The notes below the pieces were generated by a model that saw only the letters and a list, made by a program, of their open reading frames with translations, did not search any database and was not told the DNA's origin. From Linanthus parryae (Eukaryota > Streptophyta > Magnoliopsida > Ericales > Polemoniaceae), in the NCBI GenBank assembly GCA_023055425.1, contig JALGPY010000006.1, forward strand, positions 88,943,935 through 89,007,934: a DNA stretch of 64,000 nt, in the 5' to 3' direction. The translations under genes were made by a program, and so were the position numbers. How positions within the stretch are numbered: position 1 is the stretch's first letter; each line of letters opens with the position of its first letter. This document shows, piece after piece, positions 23,418 to 34,964 of the stretch.

Positions 23418-23892
23418 TCAGGACTTCTTTGCAGGAGGAGTGTCCTCATGCAAACTCTGAGTGTTTTCTGAATCTGAATCATAAATTACTATTTTCTCCT
23501 TCTAATTTGCCCTCTTCTTGGATCTGCCAGAAGGCTTTCCCTGTTGCTGAATTCAGGCTATTTGCGCTCCATTTTGGGAATTAGGGTTTTGAGAAGAGAA
23601 TGTGATTGAGAGAAACTGAGGGAGAGAGAGAGAAGAGTCATAGAGAATTGAGAGAGAATGAGAAGAAAAAGCCCTGAATTTCAGCTTAAGTAGGTTGAAA
23701 AGGATGAGTCATAAAAGGACTCTGCTAAATCAACATGCAAAATAGAATCTTGAATAAATATTTTTGGATATTTAGAAAATTATCTGAGTAATTCAAATAT
23801 TATACAGTTATCTAAAAAGATAAGATATAATATTTGATGATCATTTTTTTTAAAAAAAATTACAGATATTTTCAAGACCTGGAGAACAATCT

Positions 23893-23990
23893 CAAGGCCT
23901 TGAGATTTTCTGCAGTTTGAGAAACTTCAAAGCTTTGAGATATACTTTCAAGGCTTTGGAAAGTATAATCTCAAGGCTTTGAGATTTCAG
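23893..23990. repeat. Cluster of CAAGGCCTTG-type palindromes between pol and ORF3
   Basis: Within about 100 bp there are four palindromes or near-palindromes: AATCTCAAGGCCTTGAGATT (perfect, 23889-23908), CTTCAAAGCTTTGAGA, CTTTCAAGGCTTTGGAAAG and AATCTCAAGGCTTTGAGATT. The flanks extend the dyad to 20 bp. Confidence 0.9.
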
Positions 23991-24022
23991 CACATAATCA
24001 CATATAAGTACTAATACTCCCC

Positions 24023-27000
24023 CTAAACCAATGCATCCTTGTTTAACATCCCCAATTCAAGCCTTAGAGATGAAAACCTATCATCTGGCAAAGGTTTAGT
24101 GAAAATATCAGCAATCTGCATTGAAGTAGAAATAAAATTTAAAACAACATCACCTTGTTCGGCATGATCTCTAAGGAAATGATGTCTCACATCTATGTCC
24201 TTGGTTCTTGAGTGCTGGACAAGATTCTTAGAGATTGAGATAGCACTTGTGTTGTCACAATGAATAGGCACATTTCTGAAATTCTAGCCAAGATCTCTAA
24301 GGTGCTGAGCAATCCATAATACTTGTGAACAGCAAGCACCAGCTGCAATGTATTCAGCTTCTGCAGTTGATAATGCTACATAATTTTGCTTTTTGGAGTG
24401 CCAACTGATCAATGAAGATCCAAGAAATTGACAGCATCCAGAAGTACTTTTCCTTTCTACTTTATATCCTGCAAAATCTGCATCTGAATAGCCACTCAAC
24501 ATAAAATTAGATCTTCTTGGATACCAAAGCCCCAAGTCTCTAGTTCCATTCAAATATCTAAAAATTCTTTTGACTGCAGTTAAATGACTTTCCTTAGGAT
24601 CTGCTTGGAATCTAGCACACATACATACACTGAACATAATATCAGGTCTAATAGAAGTTAATTATAACAGTGATCCAATCATACCTCTGTATTCCTTTTG
24701 ATTCACACTCTTACCATTTGAATCTTTGTCTAAAGAGAGTGATGAACTCATAGGGGTCTTAAGCACCTTGAACTGTGACATATTGTAATTGTTCAATAAG
24801 TCCTTGGTATACTTTCCTTGATGTACAAAAATTCCTTTCTTCATTTGTAAGATATGAAGTCCAAGAAAGAAATTCAGTTCACCCATTAAGCTCATCTCAA
24901 ACTTCCTGCACATCAGACTAGAAAACTCTTTTGAAAGAGCATCATTAGTAGCACCAAATAGAATATCATCTACATAAATCTGAACTACTAACAAATCATT
25001 TTGATGATGTTTAATGAAAATATTTTTGTCAACTAGGCCTCTTTTGAAATTATTTTCAAGTATAAATTTTGAAAGCATGTCATACCAAGCCCTTGGAGCT
25101 TGTTTTAACCCATAAAGAGCTTTGTCCAGTTTACAAACATGATCAGAAAAGTTGTCATCTTCAAAACCAGGTGGTTGTGCTACAAAAACATCTTCTTGTA
25201 AATATCCATTCAAAAAAGCACATTTAACATCCATTTGATAAAGCTTTATATGATTGTGAGATGCAAATGCAAGAAGTATTCTACTAGCTTCTAACATGGC
25301 AACAGGAGCAAAAGTCTCCTCATAATCTATACCTTCTTCCTGATTATATCCTTGAGCTACCAGTATGGCTTTATTTCTTACCACTTTGTCATTCTCATCA
25401 AGTTTGTTTCTGAATACCCATCTGGTTCCAATAAATGATTTCTCTTTAGGTCTGGGAACCAGATTCCACACCTTGTTCCTTTCAAACTCATTCAGCTCGC
25501 TCTGCATTGCAATGATCCAGTCTGCATCTTTTAGTGCTTCCCTGGTATTTTTAGGCTCTATCAAAGATACAAATGCACTAAAAGCACACAAGTTCTTCAA
25601 CTGTCCTCTTGTCTGAGTTCCAGTTGATGGATCTGATATAATGTTATCAGCTGGATGGTCTGCAAGGTACTTAAACTTCTTTCTTGGTACCCAGGAATAT
25701 TCTCACTCAAGGCTTTGAGTCCTTGAAACAGTAGAGGGAGCATCATAGAAAGTTTCAGCTTCTGTCTCAAGGCTTTGAGATTTTGGTTTTGCAGGAGGTT
25801 CAAGGCCTTGAGATTCTGCTGGTTGATTCTGCACATTAGTTTTGCCCTTGTCTTCTTTCACAGCATCATCATCTTATTCATGCTTGTTCAAATCTAGATC
25901 TGCAAAACTTTCACTCAGAGAATCCTTAGTACTTTCATCAAAGATTACATGAATACTCTCTTCCAGAATCTTGGTTTTTCTATTGTAAACTCTATAAGCT
26001 TTGCTAGTTTGAGAATATCCAAGAAATACACCTTCATCACTTCTAGCATCAAACTTACCAAGATTGTCTCTACCATTATTATGCACAAAACAGATACAAC
26101 CAAAAGGTTTAAAATAAGAAACAGTAGGCTTTCTACCTTTAAACAGTTCATAGGGGGTCTTTTTCAAAATAGGTCTAATCAAGCATCTATTCAGCACATA
26201 ATTGGCAGTGTTAACAGCTTCTGCCCATAAGAACTTTGGAAAATTACTTTCAAGAAGCATGGTTCTAGACATATCCTCAAGTGTCCTATTTTTCCTTTCA
26301 ACTACTCCATTTTGCTGTGGAGTTATAGGTGCAGAAAAGTTGTGTGAAATGCCATGCTTTGCACAAAACAAATCAAAGTCAAGTTGATCAAATTCCCTAC
26401 CATGATCACTTCTAATAGATGCAACAGGTAAATTTTTCAAAGTTTGAAGCTCTTTGCACAATCTAGAAAATTCAAATAAAGCTTCAGTTTTGTCTCTAAT
26501 AAACATCACCCAAGTAAATCTAGAGTAATCATATATTATAACAAGCATATACTTCTTACCTTTTGGAGTCTGAACTCTCATAGGACCACACAAGTCCATA
26601 TGCAGCAGTTCTAATGGTCTAGAAGTACTTACAAAGTTATTTGGCTTGAATGAGCTTCTGGTTTGCTTACCTTGTACACATGCCTTGCAAACCTCATCAT
26701 CTGAAATTTTTTGTGATGGTAAACCTCTTACCAAGTCCTTTGAGATGAGTTTATTCAAGGTATGTATGCTAATATGCCCAAGCTTTTTGTGCCAAAGCTT
26801 TGAATCTTCTTTCAAGGCCTTGAGGCATCTTAGCTTGTCACCTGCAACACTGTTAGTACTCATAGCATATAGATTATATGATCTAGGAGCAGTGAGTATG
26901 CAATCACCAGATTTCTCATCTTGCATCACACATTTCTCCTTGTCAAATATAGCTTTATAACCTTTATCACATAACTGAGAGATACTAAGCAGATTATACT

Positions 27001-27563
27001 TAAGTCCATCTACCAGATAAACATCAGATATAGAATTAGAAGAACCATTACCAATAAAACCTATACCAATGATATTGCATTTTGCTTTGTCACCAAGTGT
27101 GATTGTTCCTCCAGATTTTTCTGTAAGTTCAGTAAAGAGAGACTTCTTTCCACTCATATGTCTGGAACATCCAATGTCTAATATCCATTTCTGATCTTTC
27201 AAGGCCTTGGTGACATCCTGCAAAAACAAATCATTGCCTCAACAGGCTGTTAGACCAAGTGCAGAACTTTGAGTCATACTCAGAATCAGCCATGTTTGGT
27301 GGCCTAATTCCTTTTGGAACCCAAATCTGCCTAACATGTCCCTTTAGCTAATAAGGATAAGTATTCCTCATAATGTGAGGTTCTGATCTTCTGAAGGGAC
27401 AAGTTAATCTGACATGACCAATTTTTCCACAGTAATGACATTTTGGAGAATGTCTGCTACCAGATTTGACAAAAGTAGTTTGGCCTTTCTTTGGAAAATT
27501 TGGATTATAGACAATCCCACTTTTATGCATTGATTTCAGACTTCCTCCAAGAATGAGATTCAT
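24023..27563 (-). pseudogene. Pol of Sirevirus-like element 1 (PR-IN-RT-RH), broken
   Basis: In order on the minus strand: a zinc knuckle HYCGKIGHVRLTC (27563-27348), then PR-IN 27229-25874. The protease motif reads LDIGCSRHMSG, where DSG is usual, so the catalytic triad is altered. GAG-pre-integrase (LWHKKLGH), the IN zinc ligands (CKAC) and DDE-type core (MDLCGP, SDHGREF, QQNGVVERKNR) follow. RT is at 25600-24662 with YVDD at 24976-24965, and RNase H at 24637-24023 with STAEAEY and HCDNTSA. Stops or frameshifts separate the zinc knuckle, IN, linker, RT and RH blocks. Together they would make a copia integrase and replicase; this copy cannot. Confidence 0.93.
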
Positions 27564-27569
27564 ATTATG

Positions 27570-29099
27570 TTATGAGCCTGTAAACCTAGCTAGGACCTTC
27601 TTGGACTCTTGAAGTTTCTCAGTTAAAGAACAGATCTGTTGTTCTAAATTCTCATAATGAGTCTTTAGATCAACATATATTTCAGTCAAAATAGTGTTTT
27701 GATCAACAACCTCTTTTATCTGTGCCTTCAAGGCTTTGAACCTGCTGTCCAAGGCCTTGAAGTCCTTTTCAAGCTTTGTCTTAGAAACTTCAACAATTTT
27801 GTTTGAAAAAACTAGGTCCAGGTTTTCTTTTACCTGCTCATGAATCTTAATCTTTAAAGAAGAAATCTCATTTCTATAACTTTCCTCATTTAAAAACATA
27901 CTTTTGAGAATTTCAGGAAGTACATCAGAAGGACTAGCAAGTAGATTTTTTACCATATCTTCAATATGTCTATCTGATGATTTTTCCTCATCATGCTTTG
28001 CGATGTAGCATAAGTTTGCTTGATCTTCCTCTGTGTCTGAGTCACTTGATGAATCAGAATCACTCCAGGAAGCCATCATGGCTTTCTTCCTTCTGTTGTC
28101 ACTGTCTTTCTTCTGAAAGTTCCTGTTCTTTTTCTTTTGTGGAGAGTCCCTTACTAAATGATCTGCATCACCACACTCAAAACAATTCATTACTTTAGTT
28201 TTATGTGACTGTGATGAAGGTTTACCTTTGTAGTCCTTGCTTCCTGAAGGTCTTGATCTCTCTCTGTTGTAATCCCTGTTACCAGAGTTTCTTTTCTTCT
28301 TGAGAATCTTGGCCAAGGAATTGGAGATCAATGCTAAAGCCTCTTCATCATCAGGTTCATCTTCAGTCTCAAGGCTTTGAGATTTTTCACTGTCTTTTTC
28401 CTTAAGTGCTAAGTTCCTGATGTTTTCACTCAGATCACCTTCCACATCCTTCATAGACATTTCATGAGTGAGCATCTTTCCTTGTAGATCATCTAGCTGA
28501 ACTCAAATACTGAGCTTCCTCAATGGCTGTTGTCTTTGGCTCCCACTTGGCTTTTGGCAAGCTTCTCATAATATTTCAGACCTTCTCCTCATTTGAAAAC
28601 TTCTTTCCCAAAGACTCCAGATTGTTCACTACATCAGTGAATCTTTTGAACATCTCCTTGATGGTCTCATCTGAATTCATCTTGAACAACTCATATTGCC
28701 TCAGAAGTATGTTGATTTTGGTCTGCTTAACCTGGCTAGTTCCTTTATATGTCACCACCAGTTTATCCCATACTTCTTTGGCACTCTTTCAATTTGATAC
28801 TCTGTTGAACTCATCTGCATTAAGAGCACAGTATAACATATTCATAGCCTTGTAATTTTTTGATACCTTTTCCAGTTCAGTGACTGAAAGATTTTCCTCA
28901 GACTTGATACATCTGACTCCATCAATTGTAGTATAGTACTCATGAGGACCATTCGAACTATTGACCACAGTTCCATGTCTTGATCTATGATGAACATCTT
29001 CATCAATGCCTTCCAGTGCATGAAGTTATCACCACAGAACAATGGAGGTCTGTTGGCTGCCCTTCCTTGTGAGAATCCACCATCTCCTACATTACTCAT
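27570..29099 (-). pseudogene. Gag of Sirevirus-like element 1, broken
   Basis: The start is the ATG at 29099 (MSNVGDGGFSQGRA, then PLFCGDNFMHWKALM), 37 bases after the primer-binding site. The frame is lost near 28970 and regained at 28758-28576 and 28475-27570. The second part has a zinc knuckle CFECGDADHLVRDS, whose final Cys is Ser, followed by a charged coiled coil. The coiled-coil part encodes FKALDSRFKALKAQ, where the palindromic motif lies in coding sequence. It would form the virus-like particle. Confidence 0.88.
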
Positions 29100-29135
29100 A
29101 GTCACCAGATTGTTATATCTAAAATAGTGACACAA

Positions 29136-29147
29136 GCTCTGATACCA
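29136..29147 (-). promoter_or_regulatory. Primer-binding site of element 1
   Basis: Minus-strand TGGTATCAGAGC, complementary to the 3' part of initiator tRNA-Met. It lies two bases inside the 5' LTR end at 29150. Confidence 0.93.
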
Positions 29148-31920
29148 ATTGAAAGTGTGTAATGTAGACTACATACAGAACCTAAATACTCTAGAAGGGG
29201 GGGGGTGAATAGAGTATGGAAACTTTTTGCAAAACTCAAAACTTAACAGATTAGCTTTGTGTGAAATTCAAATCTCAATGCCTTGAGATTTTAGAAAACT
29301 GTCTGAAACTTTCAAAGGCAAAATAGAAAGCTTCAAGGCCTTGAACAATTACCATTTCTAAACAACTTATGAACCTTAGTTTGATTTGAGTTGTATGCAA
29401 CAGATAATAATCAAACTGTAAAGTAAAGAAGACAAAGCAATTTACACAGTTCAATCCCAATGGACCTAATCTCTGCCTGAGGGATCTAATCCCACCAGGA
29501 TTGGGCATGCAACACCCTCCAAATCGCAAGGCCGGCCGGGCCCCACGTTCGGAAGAGATGTCTCCGCCCGAGGTGATGAGCCTCATTGGGAACGGATAAG
29601 GATCGTCGGTTCACAGCTAGTACAACCATCGATAACTCAAAATACAATATATTACAATTCCAATACAACAGTGACATTTGCAAAGTCAATAATACACTTT
29701 CAGTGATATGAAACAAATTACTACGTGATCGATGATCTAAGCATCAAGCTTCTCTATCCTGCTGTGTCGTGAACGTTCCCCCACCTCGATAGCCAACCTG
29801 CCGTTTTAAATAGCAAAAGCCGACGCAGTTTTTACAGAAAATGATCAGCAAACGGCTAAGTAAGCTAACACCCATAGCACGTAAACAGATTATGAGACAT
29901 ATGACAGGAATAACCAATTCGCTAGTAATAAATATCAAATACTCGCAGGAAAAGCGTTCACAACTGATTCGGTGTGTCCAACTCAACGATCTCAAATTTC
30001 GTGTTCCAACCCGAAGATGTGGTCCATCTCGGGAACTCACTGATGATAGCAATTCACAATATTACTTTAATCTCAAGTTATCTCATAATCAAGTCAAGAA
30101 ATCCATTTTAGTAACTAGTTGATACGGGGCGTGACCATATCCAATCCACAACCTCTTTCTCATATGTGCAAAAGCACTACCACAACCATAACTCAATCAC
30201 AGGAGGTTCGCATCACAGCGCATCATAACCATATCATAATCAAAAAGAGGTCAGAGCCTCATAATCTCATAATCTCATAACAGTAACCAACACAATATGT
30301 CAGAAATGTATCGTATCAGGGATATGGCACAAACCCACGCACAACGGATTTCCACTTTACATAATTACCAATTTCATTCAAGGTGTAGAATCGAGTAAGG
30401 AGCTCCGAACAAAAAGCCGGTGTGGCAAAAATAATTAATAATCGAGGTACGATTGAGAGATATTCAGATTTGACCAATAAGTAAGCGGTGTGCTACTCTT
30501 GGTAACCGAGGCAACAATTTGAAATTTCGTACTTCCAACCCAATGACGTGGTCCATCTTGGGGAATCACTTTTACAAGTATTTCACAATATCACTTTAGA
30601 TGATCGTCTTTCAGATTGTTTACTTAGATTTGGATACCAATTTCAAACGAGACTTCAAAGAGAGTATTTCAAAATAAACATCTCAAATGAATCAAGTACG
30701 GTAGTAATTTTCACAAATAACTCACGCGATACACGAAATGAAGGAAAGGCACGCGAGGCTAGGCATATTAACTTACCAATAATCCAAGCACGTCCTATAA
30801 TTCGTTCTCGTCTACGGAATCGTCACCTACAAATCGGAGCTTCTAACTTAGTACAATCTCAACAAATATACATCCTATATATATTTCTAGCTCATTTTAT
30901 TTTTCTCAAGACAATACTAATTTTAACTTATTTATAAACCTAAAACATATTTTCTTTAATATTGTTTACCCCCCAAAAATAATTTATAAATAATAATCTA
31001 TAAAAACTAATTTTATAAATGAAACTGAAATTAAAAATTATATTTAGTACCCAAAAGTTTCTGGAATGACATTATAACCCCCTGAAAACTTTCTGAAAAA
31101 GACACTTTAACCCCCTAAACATGAATATTCAAAGTAACCGATTAAAACGTGGATTTAAGGTCTTAAAACTTGATTTTGATTACTAAAAACAACTCAGGGG
31201 AAGATTTCAAGCATACCCAGTCGAAGAATCGTGAGAAACGATGAAGAAATAGGTCGGGTCAAGATCGCCGTCGGGGTCGCCGGAGTTGGAGCTCGCCTGG
31301 GCGTTCTCCGGTCGTTCTCGTCTTCGGTTGAGGCCTCCATCAGCTTATTCGGACCTCCAGGAGGCTAGGGGTGTGGTTGGAAGTGGCTGGATGCCAGTGT
31401 TTTGCTTGGGCTCGAAGCTCGCCGGAAAATGGAGTCATCGCCGGCGTTTATGGCGACCTGATGTTGCAGCGCTGCTGCTGCTGTTGTTTCCATCTCATTC
31501 CTATTCTTCCTGTCTTGCATAGCAAGGGAGAGAGATAGCAGTGGAGGGGGGAGAAGAAGTGACGGGCAGTGGTGGTGGCGGCCATGAATTCCGGCGGGTC
31601 TCCTCGGGAAGGCAGCGGCCATGATGCCGCTGCCGCTGCTGTGTCTTCTCGTCGGAAAAACAGAGAGCAAGAGGGGAGAAAGGAGCTGGGTTTGGCCTGG
31701 GTTGCTTTGCCGAGCTCGACGCCGGTAATAATGGTGGTGGCGGCGTCGGGGTTGATGGTGGTGGTTGGCTGTGGCCACTGTTGTGGCTGCTGCTGCTTTG
31801 TCGGCAGAACAGGGGGGCAGAGAGGGAGACGGGGGAAGAGATGGAGGGGAGAGAGTGATGGTGCAGGTGGTGGCGTTGGTGATGGTGGTGGTCTCGGTGA
31901 TGGTGGAAGGGAGATTAAAT

Positions 31921-31982
31921 AGAGAGGGAGAGAGTGAGAGAGAGAGAGACGGGTGTGTGTGTGTGTGAGAGAGAGAGAGAGG
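31921..31982. repeat. (GA)n/(GT)n simple repeat
   Basis: Alternating GAGA runs around a GTGTGTGTGTGTG block inside the solo LTR. Long open frames across this area (including a Ser/Leu/Pro-rich minus frame at 32252-31365) are low-complexity artefacts. Confidence 0.85.
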
Positions 31983-32085
31983 AAGGAGGGAGAGTTTACG
32001 TGAGAGAGGGAGAAGAGGAAGGGAGAATAAAAAAAGAGAAAATGTTGGGGAATGGGGAGATGTCAGGTGAAGTAGGGAATAAAAA

Positions 32086-32086
<1 letters not shown>

Positions 32087-32143
<57 letters not shown>

Positions 32144-32150
32144 GTAGTAG
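32087..32150. repeat. (TTA)n microsatellite
   Basis: About 19 TTA units followed by three TAG units, inside the solo LTR. Confidence 0.95.
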
Positions 32151-34136
32151 TATAAAATATGTATAGTGTAAGTATAAATACAAGTATACACTACATACAG
32201 TATAAATACAAAAAATACAAGTATTAAATACTACAAGTTTTGTAAAAGACAAATTATACCCCCAACAACAACTATATAATATTATTCAAAATTGCAATTA
32301 CCTCCCCTACTAGTCATATAATTCAAAATAGCTGTTTAAATTTTACGAAAAATACTTCAAAAATATTCAGAAAATACGGGATGTTACAGGGCAAACACTT
32401 CTTATTACTCACACAGAAACAGCCCTAGATCTTCAAGCCTAAGTGATTTCCCTTACACCTATACAACTTGTGGTTCCAAACCTATCTAGTTCCAGCTACT
32501 AACTGTTGAGCTAACAAGAACCTCTTGTTGTTCACTTGAACAACCAACCACTAGGTTAAGTGAGGTTTAAGATAATTAAAAGATACACAGATTACAATAC
32601 AAGTGAAGAACACAGTAGAAGAGATAAGTTGTTGAAGCCTGGATGTGTTCTTCTGAAAAACTGGATTGATTTGATTTTCTGGAATCTGAATTGAAGCTTG
32701 AATCCTTGTGTGTTTGAATGAATGATCTCCCACGAATTTGTCACACCTTTCTGAGTATTCTGCAAGCCTCTCTCTTACTTCAAAATTCAAACTAGTCTCT
32801 TTTATCCACAGCTGCAACTGAATGAGAGATTTTAGGATCTCAGTTCCTACAAATCCTTCTTCTGTTTTCAACTGAAATTCAAACAGCTCTAAGTGGATAT
32901 CCGTTGGAGTTTGTTGAGATAGCTCTTGCACGTTTAGCAAACCTGCAACAACATTAAAACACAGCAACAACAAAATCCAGAAGGATAACAGTGCTATGAT
33001 TGTTTGGTTTTTCAGTTTCTGATAAAACTGGTTAAAAGATTAGAATAGTAATCTGTTTAACTTCTAATACCTATAAATCATGAAAAACAAGTTTAAGACT
33101 CTTATAAGTCAATGAATAATCACAATAATAAGAATCACAACCTGCAAGAAAGAATCAACTTAGTTCTGTAAAAACTGTCAGCAGCTCAAGGCACATCTCA
33201 AGGCCTTGGAGCTCTGAACCTACTTCACAGATATACAAAGTTAAACCCAGAAAACTTTGATTCTTCCTGTTCTGATCATCTTCAATTGTGTTAGATATGT
33301 AAATAGTTTAAACTATAAGTATATGCAGTAAATCCTTGATCTGTATAATCAGATATCCAATTTGCAACACAGAACTGTTAGAACATATAGTAGAATAAAA
33401 CCACTCTCAAGGCTTTGAAGTTCTATCAGTATCTCAAGGCCTTGGAGTAACTCTTATACTTTGCTGCTTATGTCTTTGTCTTTCATCACTCAAAACAATT
33501 TCCATCTAAAACACATTCAAGGGTCTTTGAATTAGCAGTATCACTAAAGTAGAAATTCAAGTACTAGAATAAATTTGACTTAATATATTAAAAGAATTTG
33601 GTTTACTAGTAATTTTATTATTTCAGCTACGATACTAATAAATATTTACAAATCAAATAATAAAACATAGTGGCGTTTGGCTCAGCTGAAAGGCATTAGC
33701 TTTTCAAAGCAAATCTTGGCAGCGACATGTTACTTTTCAATGTGATCCGGATCCGGTTGAATTCCGGCTTCGGCCGGATCGACTCTGATTGGCCGGATCA
33801 GCCCGGATCCGACCTGATCGAACCGGAATTATGGCTGGTACGGATCAGAGCCAATTCTGTTCCGTTTGAGCTTAAAACCGGGACGTTCATGTCGTTCTGT
33901 TCCAGAACGTTTCTGTTCCAGAACGGAATTCACAACTATAAAAGGATGTCATATACAGTATACAACATCAAATCAACGTTTCAAAGTTTTCTCCAAAAAA
34001 AAATCAACGGGTCAAAGTGATCGTGAAAGTCAAACTAGCAAAATCGGGAAGGAAGTACCTCTCCAACCGTTCTTACTTCTTTTGCACATTTTTTAAGGAT
34101 ATTTGGTGAAATGACAATTTTACCTCTAGCACTTGT

Positions 34137-34413
34137 AATTACTACTAAAGCCTGCTTCTTCTATTTCTCCCATTTGACTTTTTTATTCTATTCATCAGGT
34201 CACTTTGACTAGGTGATTTGAATAGCAACATGATGCAACTTTTTGATATTTTTTCATGTTGTTGTAGAGTAAAATTTGCTTTATAACACGGTGAAAAATT
34301 ATCAAAAAATCGCAGCGTTTTGCGATCCAAATCACCTGATCAAAGTGATACAACTAGGAGTCAAAAAAGTCAAATGAGGGGAAAGAGAAGAAACAAAGTA
34401 GTATCTCTTTCAT
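34137..34413. mobile_element. Long hairpin (foldback) element, about 277 bp
   Basis: The left arm (TACTACTAAAG, then CATTTGACTTTTTT, TCACTTTGACTAGGTGATTT) pairs with the reverse complement of the right arm (TACTACTTT, CATTTGACTTTTTT, TCACTTTGATCAGGTGATTT). The arms are about 125 nt with a small loop near 34270. It could be a MITE or a source of hairpin RNA. No target duplication was seen. Confidence 0.75.
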
Positions 34414-34798
34414 TCTCTCTCACTCTCGCTCCCTCTCTGGTTCAGAGAGAGAACAACTACACAAACAACAAAGACAACACCGGCAGCAGCAATAATTATT
34501 TACAGATCATTTAAATAACATATATAAAGAAGAAAAAAACAGATCTAAAGAAAAAAAGAAACATATCTTAAGCAAGAAAAAACGTATCTAACTTAAAGAA
34601 CAAGAATGAGAGCTAGAGCACCGCCACCGCTGCCTCACAACCGTTCGAACTAGAGGAACGTTGTCGTCACCATCACCTAACCACCTTCGAAGCCGCCAGA
34701 AGCCCACGTTGACGTACCCGCTATGTTTCTCCCTCTCTAAATCTCTCTCCATCCGCCAATATATTTCTCTCCCTCCCTCTCCCTCCCTACTCGATGTC

Positions 34799-34900
34799 TT
34801 GAAGCCACTGTCTTTATCTCCATCCGTCGATATGTTGAAGCCCGCGTCTCTTTTTCCTTCCGTTGAATCTGTTGAAGCCTCCATCTCTTTCTCTTTCCCT
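34799..34900. repeat. Three imperfect 36-bp tandem units
   Basis: Units start at TTGAAGCC 34799, 34835 and 34872, each followed by a TCTTT-rich stretch and a TCCNTCCGT block. The surrounding 34420-34940 is CT-rich and low in complexity. Confidence 0.75.
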
Positions 34901-34947
34901 TCATATTCTTTATTTCTTTCTCAATCATGTGTAGCAGTGGAGTAAGT

Positions 34948-34964
34948 GGGGGGGGGGGGGGGGG
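34948..34964. repeat. Poly-G tract, 17 bases
   Basis: An uninterrupted G homopolymer; its length may be an assembly or sequencing approximation. Confidence 0.9.

Larger units (their letters stand above)
29508..32388 (-). mobile_element. Solo gypsy LTR, 2881 bp, TSD GGGCA
   Basis: On the minus strand it begins TGTAACATCCCGTATTTTCT and ends GGAGGGTGTTGCA, typical ends of large chromovirus (Tekay/Del-type) LTRs. GGGCA is duplicated exactly at 29503-29507 and 32389-32393. No PBS, gag or pol occurs inside, so it is a solo LTR left by LTR-LTR recombination. An internal repeat is visible (CCAACCCGAAGATGTGGTCC near 30007 and CCAACCCAATGACGTGGTCC near 30536). Lineage is inference from the ends and length. 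Confidence 0.85.
19913..33537 (-). mobile_element. Complete Sirevirus-like Ty1/copia element, TSD GTATC
   Basis: In element order the parts are: 5' LTR (33537-29150, interrupted), PBS, gag, pol, third ORF, polypurine tract and 3' LTR (21415-19913). The duplication GTATC is exact at 19908-19912 and 33538-33542. Excluding its insertion the 5' LTR is 1502 bp, against 1503 bp for the other, with few differences, so integration was fairly recent. The order PR-IN-RT-RH marks copia. A long ORF after pol and SIRE1-like motifs point to the Sirevirus lineage. Gag and pol carry stops and frameshifts, so this copy is not autonomous. Confidence 0.93.
29150..33537 (-). repeat. 5' LTR of element 1, interrupted by a solo LTR
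   Basis: 29150-29507 and 32394-33537 match the two parts of the other LTR. The intervening 2881 bp plus one copy of GGGCA is a later insertion. The LTR ends in TTAGCA at 33537, followed by TSD GTATC. Confidence 0.93.
19481..33939. mobile_element. hAT-like MITE split by a nested retrotransposon
   Basis: The left end (CATAGTTGTGAATACCGTTC at 19481) and right end (GAACGGAATTCACAACTAT ending at 33939) are inverted repeats. Without the 13.6-kb copia insertion the element is about 0.8 kb. Subterminal regions are rich in CCGGATC and GTTCC motifs. The flanking octamers TAATGATG and AAAGGATG agree at six positions, a possible decayed TSD. The TIR resembles that of the MITE at 6186. Confidence 0.6.

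Noticed and set aside
25365..28855. Plus-strand frames of 60-110 codons across element 1
   Set aside because: Antisense shadows of gag and pol.
31365..32252. A 295-codon minus-strand frame and several plus frames
   Set aside because: Low-complexity frames through GA and TTA repeats inside the solo LTR; no domain.
33676..33690. GGCTCAGCTG, A-box-like, just inside the split MITE
   Set aside because: No downstream B box or tRNA fold.
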